NCBI GenBank assembly: GCA_048013815.1
Contig: CM106585.1
Span: 20,894,001-20,958,000, forward strand
Direction: 5' to 3'
DNA: 64,000 nt
Source of the DNA: Setoptus koraiensis
Taxonomy: Eukaryota > Arthropoda
Shown: positions 1 to 12,041 of the stretch, in pieces
Position numbering within the stretch: position 1 is the stretch's first letter
Layout of the letters: every line of letters begins with the position of its first letter
Translations under genes and position numbers: made by a program
Notes under the pieces: model-generated
The model's database searches: none
The model's input: the letters and a program-made list of their open reading frames with translations, nothing else
Told to the model about the DNA's origin: nothing

Positions 1-161
1 CTGCAGATGCCTCAACAACAAATCACCCTGGCGCTTATATATATAACTATATATATGTAGTTATATACAACCACTAGGGGCATACGCTGGCCGGCTATTA
101 CGTGATACAGCGACCGTTATCGGAATTAAGTTGTTGTGTGTTTGCCCAACAGCCAAGCCGG

Positions 162-165
<4 letters not shown>

Positions 166-193
<28 letters not shown>
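166..193. repeat. GT dinucleotide microsatellite
   Basis: About 14 uninterrupted GT units. Open frames across it encode only cysteine-valine or threonine-histidine runs and are not genes. Confidence 0.95.
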
Positions 194-498
194 TGCGGTG
201 GTGATTGCAGCTCGGTCTTGCCAGCCAAATAATCAGGCTGACAAGCGAGCGTGCATGCGAGGATATGTGCGGATATGTGGGCATTTGCGCGGATATTTGG
301 GCATGTGTGTGCGGATATGTGAGCGCATGTGGGTGAGAAAGCAAACAATCAAAATGGGCTTAAGTGTTGATATATATTGCTTGCCAACTGCTGTTCACTG
401 TTTAATAGTCGGCTAAAACTTGCACGCCTCTAAATGGATTCAATTGTTGTGTTATTTATGAACAACCAATCACCTGCACACCGACATACGGCCTCGTA

Positions 499-535
499 TT
501 GGTAGTGGGGCCCCAACACGAGGCCCCACTACCAA
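499..535. repeat. Perfect 14-bp hairpin
   Basis: Arms 499-512 (TTGGTAGTGGGGCC) and 522-535 are exact reverse complements around a 9-base loop. A degenerate ACCAAAACCCA repeat follows at 531-568. Confidence 0.85.
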
Positions 536-1015
536 AACCCAACACCAAAACCCAATACCAAAACCCAGTACGAGGCCCCGGGTTATGTGGCGTGTGCGAC
601 ACGCTGTCAGACGAATTAACGTTTTGATTAAAAGTGTGCGCCAGCACAGGTGAAAAGCACGCCAGCGATCTAGCCAATGAGTGTGGCACAGACAACGACT
701 TGCTGTTGGCTGTTGCTTGTTACTTGCTGCACAGCTCGTCACAAGTCGCTGTGCCAGACTCATTTCGGCATTCGATATTGGGGCCCCAATAAAACGCGCG
801 CCCAATGATGCGCCGATTCATTTTGGGGCGGCGCACAGCAAACTGGCCCCACTTGATCATGGTCGTTGCTGCGTGCGTCTTGCGAGCCAGTGTGGCCTCT
901 CAATTATTGCCTCACCATTATTGGCGCCGTGTCGCCCCATTGGAACGACCATACAACAGCATGTCTGAGAGAAGTAAATAAATATTGAATTTTAAGATTG
1001 CCCCCCCCCTCACTC

Positions 1016-1074
1016 ACACACACACACACGCACACACACACTGACAGGCACAGACACACACACACGCACAACTG
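1016..1074. repeat. CA-rich microsatellite
   Basis: An impure CA tract with interspersed CG and GG steps, preceded by a run of nine C. It is non-coding. Confidence 0.9.
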
Positions 1075-1322
1075 CTGCAGGGGCGAGATATTCGAGCGGT
1101 TTTGGGTTTGGAGCAACTGCGGAACAAGTGGGCTGGAAATTGACGAAATTTCTTGGTTGCTCGGCACACATATTGGCCCCATCATGAACGCGCAAAACTG
1201 TGCGTACTGCTAGCGGGAGCCCCGTCGCCGGGGGCTCTTTTTGGGTCGGTGGGGCCCGGGGTCGTGTTTGGACTGGCTGCCAGCGGTCGCTATTATATAA
1301 TCATGGGCGTTTTGTGGCGCCA

Positions 1323-1360
1323 GCCCCTCAGCCAGCCAGGATATGTGCTGGCTGAGGGGC
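1323..1360. repeat. Perfect 14-bp hairpin
   Basis: Arms 1323-1336 (GCCCCTCAGCCAGC) and 1347-1360 are exact reverse complements around a 10-base loop. There is no T-run or gene context that would make it a terminator. Confidence 0.85.
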
Positions 1361-1733
1361 GAATTTTGCCGGAACGAGCGCAGAAAACTTGAGTCACTCG
1401 GCTTGTGAGTTTAGTCATTTAGTTGGCAGACGGAATGTTGGCAGCGAGCGAGCCGACAGCAACAACAAAATTGATTAAAAAAAAGCGGATTGACCAAATC
1501 ACACACACACCGTGTTGTCACTGGTCATTTCTATCGTGTCACATTTATTATTCTTTATTCGCGTGCGTGCCACGGATGCGGTGAGATGGATGCGATAAAA
1601 TGAAGTAAAGAATAAGATGAAATAAGATAAAACAATAGAATGGAATGGTATGGAATAAAGACGCAGCAAAATGTGAAAGAAAGTGAGGTTGAAAATTGCA
1701 TTTGTCACGGCGCAAAAAGTGACGAAAACTCAC

Positions 1734-2622
1734 CGAGAATGTTGAGCTTGGTTTGCGTGAGACTGGGGCACTTGGCCCCATAACCGCCGCTATACGTAAC
1801 GACGCACTTGTAGTCGGCGTCGTCCTTCATAGTGGGCCTCTTAATGATTAACTCGTGACAATTTAACGTTGTTGTGTCGCTCATGTTAATTGATTGACAC
1901 CAGGACACTGTCGATTGTCGCTTGTGCCAGTCAAACAAATATAGTGTTTTCGTGTTGCTTGTCGTTCTGTTGTTGTTGGCAGCACTAATTGGCACGGATT
2001 GACGTGAATCGTCGCTGTTTGACTCTAGCGCATCGAGGCCCGTCGATGCTGCGGAAATATCCAGTCTGGTCCATTTGTTGTTGTTTTGGTTGTCTTGTTT
2101 ATACCAGGCAATTATGTAAATATCACTGCATGATCGCTTGAGACCAACTAGGCACGGCACGCGAGCCTCTTGATCGTGCTGATAGGCATTAATTGTGAAC
2201 AGGTTGTTACTATCTACTTGTTGTGCTGGCTGTTTGTTTATTGCTGCTGTCGCTGTCGGCGCAGTTTGTTGCGTAACGGATCTGGCACGTGATTGAATTG
2301 GTTTGATGCTTGCACTATCATTGATTGCGTATTCGAGCTCACTTATCACGGAAATGGCTTGCTGTCGCTTGGCTGGCATGGATTGCTGTGTTGCTGTTGG
2401 GGCGAATTGTTGTTGTTGTTGTTGTTGCTGCTGTTGTTGTTGGTCGTCGTCGTCTTGGCCGACAAACAGGTCGCTCGAGATAAAATCGTCGCTTGTTTGG
2501 GGCCAATCGCTGGCCGGCCCAAACAAACACAAACATTCAAATGACACAACCAACAATAGGCCGGCCGAAATGGCCACTGTTCTCAGACAGCTTCTCAGGT
2601 GATTGTTTGATTGCGGCCTCAT
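1734..2622 (-). CDS. First coding exon of a secreted or cell-surface Ig-domain protein, possibly sidestep-like
   Basis: The exon starts at ATG 2622 and ends at 1734 in a perfect donor (G|GTGAGT), giving 296 codons plus one base (phase 1). Residues about 13-33 are a hydrophobic signal segment (AISAGLLLVVSFECLCLF). A D4 then Q12 run follows at about 57-72. An Ig-like domain fills the second half: a first cysteine in VPCLVG, the tryptophan strand IIAWYKQ, then LIIKRPTMKDDADYKCVV, which is the D-x-A-x-Y-x-C signature before the closing cysteine. The domain ends in LNIL, typical of a final Ig strand at an exon end. The WYKQ strand followed by a TRLDIS stretch recalls arthropod sidestep-family first Ig domains, but the insertion between the two halves is long and low in complexity. 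The gene continues leftward. Coding status is well supported; the family assignment is an inference. Confidence 0.8.
2404..2442. repeat. In-frame CAA/CAG repeat (polyglutamine)
   Basis: A mixed CAA and CAG run on the minus strand encodes 12 glutamines after four aspartates, inside the Ig-domain exon. It is a likely site of length polymorphism. Confidence 0.9.
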
Positions 2623-5589
2623 CTTGCACTAATACTACTACTGGCCACTGTGTGTACTGGTAATTTAATGATAATTATAATTATTTTAAAAAACTGTCAA
2701 CTGTTCGAAGACGTGTGGCGATCTCATTTCAGCTGGCTTCTCGTTGTGCTTGCTCAATGTGCTTGCTTTGCTCACTGTCAGTGATAAGTTATCACCAATG
2801 TGCCGCACCATCTGTTATGCAATCAACTGTCAGTGAATGATGATGATTATCGCCAATTGATGAGCTCCAGTGATGAGCGGAAGTGTGTGTTTGTTGCCAC
2901 CACAACGCAATAGCACGGCCTGTGATGATGATACAACAATAATAACGATGATAATGTAAGCCCAGCGAAATTGTCGCCACGATGCTCAGTCGACTCAGTG
3001 TCGTCGATGGTTGCAATCACATAGATAAATGATGATTGTTCCTTGTTGCGCAACCGAATGTCCGAATTGAATCCTTCGAATGCGTCCCGTCTGTCGGATC
3101 CGTTCGACACGCCACAGTTAGTAGAGTGGCGCGCGCGATTGCGCAATACGCGCCCTGTCAGTTGGGCATGGGAGTGTTGGGCCTACAAATTCGCAGGGCC
3201 GGACGGGGGGAGGGGCGTTCCGGAAAAGAGACTCGAGCGCCATCTCGCGACGGGCATCTCTTAATTCAAAAGTGACGCTAATTCGGATTAAATTAGATTT
3301 GTGCCAATGCGTGGATAATTTGCGCCTGGCGCATTGATAAATCTGATGTTGTTAGCATGAATCGAACGTGGCCGAAATCAATTTGCATGCCCGGCTCAGT
3401 GGCCTCAGTAGCTGCTCAATAGACGCGTCCAACAGCTTCGATGGCCAGCCAGGCAACATGACGCCCACGCCTTATGTTGCACGGGCAAGCGCCGACTGTT
3501 GACAGGTAATAGTGTCTTGCGGAACGTATCATGGCACGCGCAAGTTGATACACACCGGCCAAGGTGCACACGTACGCGTATAATGAGCGACAATAATAAT
3601 CCGATAATATCGGCGAGAAATGTCGCCGTTATATGCGTACCCCATTGCGCGCATTGGCTCAAAATGGATAGACGGAGCGGCCAGATTTTTGCATTATGCG
3701 CGCGCTGTTATTTATGAATTGCTGCACGAGTCTGGTGCTGTACGTGCTACAACGTGTTATGCTGTTTGGCCGGCAGGGGCACAGATTGAATGGAATGGCC
3801 GAATGCATTTGAGATAAAAGTCAGTGGGTCATTTTTCATCTTGTTGGTCCTTGTCAGCGTCTCTTTTTTGCGAGCACCAGATATTAATGGCGATTGATGC
3901 TTTGGGCCAACAATGGCGCCATTGACAAAGAGAAGGCAAACCATTAGAAATTGATTAGTTGATGGTCTCGGGCAGCGTGTGTGGATTTAACGGGCGCCGT
4001 AAGCGGGCCGGATCAAGCGGCGCGACCGGGCTCGAGTCTGCGATCTCGAGCCCAATTTCGATATCGCAGCCTGTGCGCGATCAGTCACAGGAGAGACTGA
4101 AGCGAAAAGATATAGCGATAGATAGTGTTGTCTAGCAGTTGCAGCGGCGGGCCCCAGTGAAACTGGCCAAACTGTGTCGCACAAGTGAGTTATCGACAAA
4201 ATGAATCATCGTCCTGATGAGCGTGCTAGTTGACACATGATAATAACTGAGAGCAGCGCCGGGCCCCATTTCTGCCTCCGCCACTGGCCTCTGTGGCCAC
4301 GATGTCTGCGATGGCTGCGATGGCTGCGATGGCTGCGACCGGCCCCAGTGCGGCGCTGCTCCGGCCGGTGCCACTGTCCGGTCAAAATAATATTGCCGGC
4401 CGGGCAAACTTGTGGCGGCGCACTGGCCAAGCTGCCGGAGCAATGATGTTGCGATTATCTATTAGTCATCGACTTGCACGGCCAGCCAAAATAAAGCGCG
4501 TTGTGGTGCGCGAAGAAGCCACAAAAGCTCTTGGCTTCTTTTTGGAATTCTTTATCGCAACAGTGGCCAGTGGTCATCACTCATGCCCAATGGCCACATA
4601 TAGCGGCACTGATTTAAACTGGCCACTGTCCGCCGTCTATTTGTTGTGTACACTTGTGTTGCTCGTGTCCAGTGGACACAAGCACGCACTGTCAATTCTT
4701 ATATCGCTGGGTGCGCATCAATGGGCCGATATAGCGGTTGCGTCATCAGCGACAAGCCCAACGAGAAGTTCTTTTGGGCGCCCCAAAGAGGCCCAAAGCG
4801 AGAACGAGCTGCATGGACAGTGAGTAGTGAGGCAAGAAGAATAAGCCCAATTGTTGTTTTTTGGGGGCGCCCAACGGTGTGCCCGCTGCTGCCGCCGCCG
4901 TCACTGCCACAGTGCGCCCCTATTGGCCATTTCCTTTCGGTTATCCTGTTGCAATGTTGAAGCTGAGCTCGTTGACTCGCTGGCCAGCGTCGCAAGTTGT
5001 CGGTGCACTAACAACTCGTCCGGTGAGCGACAATTCTTGGCATCGGTCACTCGATTCTTACGCTTACACTTTGCATGCTGCTAATACCAATCCACTTGTA
5101 CTACTGCTGTCCCTCACACTGCCACTGCTATCCATTATACTACCACTATTATCCATATCCGTATCTGCAACTGTTAGGCCGCCAATTCAATTGCGTCGTC
5201 GCGTACGACGTTCAACTTCCGACATGAGCGAGCGACCATACAAATTGTGTGATACATGGCGCACAGCAGCGAGCGCACGCTGCACACGATGCAAGCGTGC
5301 CGCTCGTTTCCGGTTGTTGTTGTTATTTTTATTTTATTTTTATCTACTTCTTCATTCATTCAATCAATCAACGGCAATGTGTGTGTGTGTGTGCATTGTT
5401 GTGTCGTTGTTGGTTTAGCCGCTGTCTCGACACACAGTCCGACTCACAGTTGAGTGTGTCCAAATGAGCATGTCGCCAATATCTCTGATATTGTGTCAGT
5501 GTGAGTGACCACTGGCGATTGCATTGGCGCGCGGCGACACTGTGACAAGTGCGACGGACTGCTCTCAATGCTCGAATGTGGCTCAACTC

Positions 5590-5659
5590 TTACAAGTTGC
5601 CAGTTACAAGTTGCCAGTTACAAGTTGCCAGTTACAAGCTACGAGTTACAAGTTGTCAG
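5590..5659. repeat. 14-bp tandem repeat, five units
   Basis: Five consecutive units of TTACAAGTTGCCAG. The first three are identical; the fourth and fifth carry a few substitutions. Confidence 0.9.
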
Positions 5660-5751
5660 AGTGGCAAAAGTGAACGAGGAGAACGTTCGCTCACCCCGAG
5701 TCGCTATAGACCAGAGATGAGCGAATAACAGCACTGACCAGTGGTCAGCTG

Positions 5752-5793
5752 AGATATTGCCCATCGCACGTTAGACAACAATGGGCAATATCT
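5752..5793. repeat. Perfect 13-bp inverted repeat
   Basis: Arms AGATATTGCCCAT (5752-5764) and its exact reverse complement (5781-5793) are separated by 16 bases. Confidence 0.8.
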
Positions 5794-6040
5794 TTTCCTT
5801 TTCGTTCAATTGCATTACGTAACAAAACACACACAAACAAAGGCAACAAACTGTCAAGCTGCCGATCGACGATGATTAATGATTTTCAACGCAGCAGCAG
5901 CAGCAGCTTGTACTTGCATTATTCATTGGCACTGCCAATGAGCAGCCAGAGAGCGGCCCCCGCGGTTTCGTCTCATCATCTCACCAGGTGGCTAACGGCG
6001 GCGCAACTTGTGACTGGCCACTGTTGGCTGTGGCCCGTCC

Positions 6041-6129
6041 AGTCGGCCCGCTGAGTCGGCCCGCCCGACACCAAAGCCGGCCCGCTGAGTCCGGCACCAA
6101 AGCCGGCCCGCTGAGTGCCGCACCAAAGC
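6041..6129. repeat. GC-rich minisatellite
   Basis: About three degenerate units built on CGGCCCGCTGAGT followed by CACCAAAG. It is non-coding. Confidence 0.8.
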
Positions 6130-9100
6130 ACATTGTTTGACGGCGGATTGTTTGCGCTGCAGCCAGCGCAAACGGATTGTGTTGTAATAAGTGATGCAAC
6201 TGCGCCCACTCTCAATTGTTGCTGTCTGAAGGCACTCAAAACGCTTGCAGCTCCGGCTGGATCAAGTTTGGGCCAAAGTTGCTGGCTTGGGGCCGTGACA
6301 CAATCAGCGAACGGCAGCCACGGGGGTGGCAAGAAAAGAGGGCGACAAAGGGACAGAAACGAGCGTTAGTGGCGACCGCCAGCGGCTCACGAGGGCACGT
6401 TATTTAACACAATGGGCCGCAGTGTGGCCTCTTCTCAATAATGATCATTATCATCATTATCGTTATCGCGCGGCCGCTGCGCGCTATTATGACGCAAGCG
6501 TTTCGTTTGAACGTTGAGACATGCAAACATTGAAACGTTTAAACATTTCGCCATTTGCAGCATTCAGATCCATTTATCCGGCGGCGCAGATGTGTCGACC
6601 ACACACACTCTCGGTGGCTCTCGGCGGCGCTCGGCGACTCTCGGCGGCGCTCGGCGGCCCGGCGACTCTCGGCGACTGTTGGCAGTTTGTCGTTGGTTTG
6701 TTGGGACTCCGTTGCGTAATTGTGCAGCAAGTTTGCACAGAGATCAATTAATGGCCCACTTGATCTCACAATTAAGCGCAACTTTTCAATTGATCTCTAT
6801 CTCTCGTTTTGGCAGCTCGCATCGGCGTGGCTGCGCTGGCTTTTTCCTCGGGCCGCTCGGGCCGCGCTGGCACAACTTATAAAGTTGTGTGCAGTCTCAG
6901 ACAAGTCATTAATTATTCCTGTGGCGCTGCTCCTAAATCACGCTCACTGTTCAACAGTCACTGTTGACATGAGCGGTGCCGCCGTTGCTCAAAGTTACAT
7001 AACAGCCGGGCACAGTGTTGTGGGCCGAGCCGACTTTGGCATCAAATGATGCGCGCCCATCGAGAGCCCGTCCATGCCGACCTGGCGCAAACTATCAGCG
7101 TGCCCCATCTGCAGCCATCCAAATACCCGGCCACCCAAATATCAAGCCATCCAAATACCCGGCCATCTATATGTGCAGCTATATCCGGCCTCATCCAGCT
7201 ATGTGCAGGCACAGGCCATATCCAAGCTATTCAGCGCCAGAATATTGGACGGCGATGGGGATAGCGTGGTAACACGTGCCACTCAATTGGGATCTTTGTT
7301 TTTTCTTGTGCTCGCTCGGCTCGTGCGCCGGCTTGCGCGACAAGCGAGCCCCACAATGGCAAACTAATAGCAAGTCTCCAAAAGTCGCCATTAAGTGTCA
7401 TTGTCTTGCTATTTGCACCTAGCGACCGGCGACCAGCAACCAGCAACCGGCCACTGTCTGTCTCAATGTTTGTCAGCTGGCTGGCAGTTAAAGACAAAAG
7501 ACGCAAGACGAGCGAGCGAGAGAGCGCAAAAACAAAACAATATCCGACAACTCGCAAGCTGAGACTCGATTGTTGACTGGCGTGCGCGTCTACAATAAAT
7601 CATAAATCACCACTCGCGGCTCATTGTTGCCCGCGCCCGCGCTGACTGCTGGCTGCTGATCGCTGCCCGTCTGACGGCTCACCGGGCCGCTTTTGAGCTC
7701 TTCAGACGGCCTCGGACGGCCCCAGACGGCTCCAGACAGCCTCAGACGGCCTCACATATCCGCGAACGGCCCAAAATGCGGAGAGACGCCCCAGCGGCTG
7801 GCTCATTTGGGAGCGAAATGCGCAAACGTTGCCCAAACTAGCGATAGAAACGATCAATTGATGGCGCTGCTGGCATCATTAGCGCCGTTATTCAGTTTTT
7901 GTTTCGGTGGCAGTGGCAGCAGTGGGTCGGTCTTGTCATGATTTAGTGTGCACGCCCGTTATACATGGGGCCAGTGTGTTGTATCGGTTATATTGGTTGT
8001 GTATTATGTTGTGCCTCAATTGGCCGACCACTGCAACTGCGACTAGCAGCCAACAGTTGAATATCGACAGCCGAATTACACGCTCCAAGACGCGCTCATC
8101 TCGCATGCATATATCTCATGCTGCATGCGAGTACGTGTATATTTGTTGGGCCGGCATTTGTGGGGCCGACATGCCCCACGAACGGAACAACAACAGATTG
8201 CAGCGTTCCAAAGCGTTCAATTGTGCGCCGTTCGGCTCGCAATTTTTCGCTGCAGCCGCTGCACTGAGTCGGGGCCCCAAACCGGAGCGATCGATTATGC
8301 AGACGCAGTCATGGTGCGCGACAACAAATTGAATCAATGGCATCAGACGCGAGTATGAGTCACATTCCGATTGAAAGTGTCTCTCCCTCTAATACACATT
8401 ATGTGACGCAACCAAACAAAATGTTGATTTGTGTGACTTGTCTGCTGCTCTATATTTGTGTGCGTGCGTGTGTGTGTGTGTGTGCACAACATTTGCTTGG
8501 TCAATTTGATGATGCAATTGATCTTTTGTCACTGATGCAACTGGAGCAGTTGCAGTTAGTCAACTGCAACTGCACACAACAATCGCGCGACGACGACGAC
8601 GACGACAAACAAAGAGCGCCGTTCAACGGCGACTGTCGGAATAGGCAGTGGCCGTCCGATGGCGCCAACAACTCGAACAGCGCCAGCAACTCCAATGGCG
8701 GCCCCACTAACGGGCCCCACTGCGAAAGTCACCCGACTGACTGACGTTGCGCAGCGCACAATCGCTGTTACGTAACGTTGGCCGGGCGATCATCATGCGA
8801 TTGATAAGAGAGAGAGAGAGAGAAACAACAAACAACCGACAGCAACGGCGACAGAGCTGCAGCCAAAGAAAGGAAGCGCAAGCAAGCGAGCGCCGTTGAC
8901 AGGTGCTATTAATCACAGTTTATAGCGTTCTCACACCAGTACACACACACACTCAAAGCGGGCCCCAATAATTGAGGCCAATACAACAAAGTCTTGAATC
9001 AGCAGCAACTAATTCTAACGGCGACTCTGGCGGCTCGCTTCGAGCCAGCAACTGGCCCGATGGCCCGCTCACGCACTCCGCCGTGTCGCTGCTTCTCTGC

Positions 9101-10135
9101 CAAAGCCGAACACAAACAGAGAGTGCAGTTCAGTTTTACAGTTGGCCAACTGTCCACCACAGTCTGCCAGCCGGCCAAATTCTGGCCGCCGGCACGTAGA
9201 TATTTCTCCTCTGGCCGTTGGCTCGTGCAGTCGGACGCTTAATGAGACACAGTTATCCGCACACGGCCTAGCGAAGCCAAGATTGGATTAGCGAACAGAG
9301 GCCAGTTGGCCAGTGTGTCGTCAATGAAACGCGGCCAGTATCTCGAGCGAGTATCTTTTGCGATATATCGCTTGGGCTCGCTGTTGGATTGGCTCGCTCA
9401 ACTCACCATCGTGTCACATAGGTGCAACACGGCCCGACAGTTGTGGGAGCCGAAGTAATTATGCGCAAAGTGAGCCAACTTTGCCCATTATACGACCAGT
9501 ATAAGACATCACAAACACTATAAAAAAAGATGTGAATCTCGTCTTAAAACCATGTGTCCAACAAATTAGTCGAGTGTTTCGTGTGGTCAGTAGGTTGTTT
9601 CGTTGTCCATTTGATCAAACTGTCCTGTCGGCGCACCATCATTGGCATCACCTTGACACTACAATGGTCGCATGTTATGCGATTTTAAAAATCATCCAAC
9701 AGCAACAAGGATTTGCCATCATATTGAGGCCAGAGAGAATAGCTAATTCAGCTCTTGTTTTTCGCTCATTTGGCTCGTCACAATGCCCAATCACTCAAGG
9801 GATGATGGTCCCTCCCGAGTTAACTTCCCTAAAGCATCTCATTAACTAATTAATAGTAGCTTGTTGTTTGTTGGACAAATCGCTTAAGCTCTGAGGAAAA
9901 AGCATCGCATCTTTAGGGACACGACGACTCATTGTGAGCCTCTACACCTCGACAAGACTATTACAACTGTTTGTTAGTCTAGGTATTTTGTGATCGTAAT
10001 TGTGTTGCAGGACGCCATCTATATGTGACGATTTCAATCGAATGCTAACTTGTTGAAAGATGTGTGCCGCTAGAAACTTGATGGTTTAAATCACTTTCTG
10101 CTGATTCGGCAATTCATAAACGGCATATAAAAGGT

Positions 10136-10429
10136 TCACTCAAGTTGATCTTTCAGCTGTTGCAAAATCTTCAACTTCTTGAGCATGAAATCACCACCAT
10201 TTTGTTGCTCATCTTCCTCTCGTTGAAACTGAGCGCTTTCAGAGGTTTTTCTTGCCAAAACACTTTCGGATCTGATCCTATCTTGATCTCGCTGATCTTG
10301 GTCAATCAAAAGAGGACTGTCGGCCTGTGGGCTGTTCCTCGTTTTGCTCAGGTATTCGTCGACACTCTTCTCGGTCAGTTGACTTGTGTCTGAGCTTTCT
10401 ACACAATCGTTGATGAGTACGAAATCGCG
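10136..10429 (-). CDS. Possible terminal exon of an unrecognised charged protein (no start codon)
   Basis: A 97-codon open frame on the minus strand runs from an in-frame TGA at 10430-10432 down to a TGA at 10136-10138. It has no ATG near its start. The translation looks protein-like: acidic and polar, with stretches such as QLTEKSVDEYLSKTRNSPQ and REEDEQQNGGDF, and an amphipathic, probably helical C-terminus (MLKKLKILQQLKDQLE). A weak splice acceptor (TGTGTAG) would open the exon at 10398. No domain is recognised. It lies just outside the transposon cluster, so it could be the 3' exon of a host gene whose earlier exons lie to the right, or a relic cut off by the insertions. The codon pattern is the only evidence. 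Confidence 0.35.
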   Translation of the reverse strand, partial: RDFVLINDCVESSDTSQLTEKSVDEYLSKTRNSPQADSPLLIDQDQRDQDRIRSESVLARKTSESAQFQREEDEQQNGGDFMLKKLKILQQLKDQLE

Positions 10430-10559
10430 TCACCTGTAATCCTTTGAGTGAAATGAACTTTGATTGCACAGAACGAACACACTGCATCACATGACACACA
10501 TCGAGCCATTGCTTCTTGGTGTATGTATTTAAATTATTTATTGTGGCAAAACTAACCAA

Positions 10560-11040
10560 TGAAAGTGCACAAATTTTTGCATGCAGGCAGCTGACATGTG
10601 TATCTATCTATGGTCGAAATTTGAGAAACCTGGATCTAGATTGTGATACTCTTTAGATGGTATGAAACGACCAAACGATCAATTTGACTAGCACACCGCA
10701 CTTGGAGCGTGCGCTATAACACATAGTGCGCTATTGCTTCTTGGTGTATGTATTTAAATCAATTATCGTGGCCAAAGACGCATAATTCGGTCATTTTACG
10801 TAATAGCTGAGAAAATTTCAGATCACTGCACCCACGCGTTCAATCAACCTTGTCTGCGGTATTTGACGGGCTTACGTAGTGTGATAACAACGATCTCTGC
10901 AATTTTCATCTACCACACATATATCAATTTATCGATTGTGAATTTTAACTGGTTATCATATACGCCCCCGAATTTTCCATCGATACTCGTCCACTCAAAA
11001 AATTAAGCGCTCGAAATACTGATTTGATCAGTATTACTTG
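10560..11040 (+). mobile_element. Helitron-like element, 3' part (5' end not found)
   Basis: The secure part is the 3' terminus at about 10995-11040: AAAAAATTAAGCGCTCG, then the hairpin ATACTGAT-TTG-ATCAGTAT, then TACTTG. The block before it (the motif GCGCTATAACACATAGTGCGC near 10720) recurs in degenerate form near 11905, 21865 and 22095, so it belongs to the element body. No 5' terminus is visible. The left boundary is approximate. Confidence 0.6.
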
Positions 11041-11109
11041 TTTTTTTGATATACGAGTATCCTTGGAATATTGATGCGAGTATGTGACAACATGTCGGAG
11101 ATAAACATG
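11041..11109 (-). mobile_element. Fragment of a minus-strand Helitron-like 3' region
   Basis: Beginning in a T-run directly after the ACTTG of the preceding copy, this matches the reverse complement of the region upstream of the 3' motif (GATATACGAGTATCCTTGG, then TGTGACAACATGTCGGAG). The hairpin side of this minus copy is missing here. The same arrangement occurs at 16602. Confidence 0.7.
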
Positions 11110-11177
11110 AGAGACCGGAAATTGCCAAATTCATGCTTCGCTACACTCAGGGATGAGCCAGCAATTGTTCTTAGAAC
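11110..11177 (+). mobile_element. Fragment of the 8-bp-TSD TIR element
   Basis: It matches 17025-17092 of a complete copy almost base for base (GAGACCGGAA, then CTTCGCTACACTCAGGGATG). Both sides are cut off abruptly. Confidence 0.75.
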
Positions 11178-11227
11178 TAGTGATCGTGGGTGGGTCAAAA
11201 TTTTGACCCAGTTGGGTCGCAATTTGT

Positions 11228-11900
11228 GAGGGGTTCGGTGGTGACAAATCGAAATTCGAAAATTGAAAATTCGAATTCCTGATGATAGTTTCATCTGCTC
11301 GTTCGATGTTCGATGGTCAGTGTTCCGTGGTCAGTGTTCGATGGTCACAATTCGAACTTCGAAATTCGAAAATTGAATATTCGAATTCCTGATGAGAGTT
11401 TCAGCTGCTCTTTCGATATTCGATGGTCACAATTCGAACTTCGAAATTCGAAAATTGGAAAGTCGAAATTGTAAATTCGAATTTCTGATGAGAGTTTCAT
11501 CTGCTCGTTTGATGTTCGATGGTCAGTGTTCCGTGGTCAGAGTTCTGTGGTGTCAATTCGAAATTCGGAATTCGAAATTGAAAATTCGAATTTGTGATAA
11601 GAGTTACAGCTGCTCGTTCGATGTTTGATGGTCAGTGTTCCGTGGTCAGAGTTCTGTGGTGTCAATTCGAAATTGAAAATTAGAAATTCTGATACGAATT
11701 CTAGGTGCTCGTACAGAGTTCGATGGTAGCATTTCGAAGTTCGATGGTCAAAACTCGACCTTCGAAATTCGAAATTGAAAATTCGAATTTCTGATGATAG
11801 TTTCAGCTGCATTGTCGGACTTCGGTGGTCATAGTTCGATGGTCAGAGTTTGATGGTCAGTGTTCGATGGTCACAATTCGAACTTCGAAATTCGAAATTG
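11228..11900 (+). repeat. Minisatellite core of a Helitron-like element
   Basis: Degenerate units of about 100-135 bp. Each has AAATTCGAAATTGAAAATTC, then TTTCTGATGATAGTTTCATC, then several copies of a 14-bp subunit TTCGATGGTCAGTG. Open frames across it are repeat artefacts. Confidence 0.85.
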
Positions 11901-12041
11901 ATGCACTATAACACAGTGTGCGCCATTGACTAATTGGTGTGTCTAACTTAATTACTTATTAAGACGAAACTGACCATTAGAATCTTAATCAATTTTGTAA
12001 GCAAGCAATCAACATGTGTAGCATGCTGCGATAGAAATTTG

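Larger units (their letters stand above)
1..1733. other. Non-coding stretch; intron of the Ig-domain gene at its right end
   Basis: No convincing coding exon is visible. The bases just left of 1734 are the start of the intron of the minus-strand Ig-domain gene, and its downstream exons must lie further left, here or outside the window. The stretch holds a GT microsatellite (166-193), a CA-rich tract (1016-1074) and two tight hairpins (499-535 and 1323-1360). Confidence 0.6.
2623..10135. other. Long non-coding stretch
   Basis: No gene is supported. Open frames here are short, overlap on both strands and are rich in repeat-derived residues. It holds tandem repeats at 5590-5659 and 6041-6129, looser ones near 6606-6680, 7690-7770 and 7105-7180, a TG run at 5376-5393 and another at 8466-8482, and a hairpin at 5752-5793. 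The first few hundred bases are presumably the promoter and 5' UTR of the Ig-domain gene, but no clear core promoter element was found. Confidence 0.55.

Noticed and set aside
1211-1241. GC-rich stem followed by a short T-run (GAGCCCC...GGGGGCTC, TTTTT), like an intrinsic terminator
   Set aside because: Bacterial-type terminators have no meaning in this eukaryotic context and no gene ends here.
4861-5418. 185-codon plus-strand frame with a hydrophobic segment and an RRRVRR dibasic site, resembling a peptide precursor
   Set aside because: The frame starts and ends in low-complexity and TG-repeat DNA, the cysteine pattern matches no neuropeptide I know, and there is no supporting splice or poly(A) signal.
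8337-8744. 135-codon plus-strand frame with a hydrophobic start and an acidic, N/S-rich tail
   Set aside because: The hydrophobic part is a TG microsatellite read as cysteine-valine, and the tail is a GAC/AAC/AGC tract. No domain is present.
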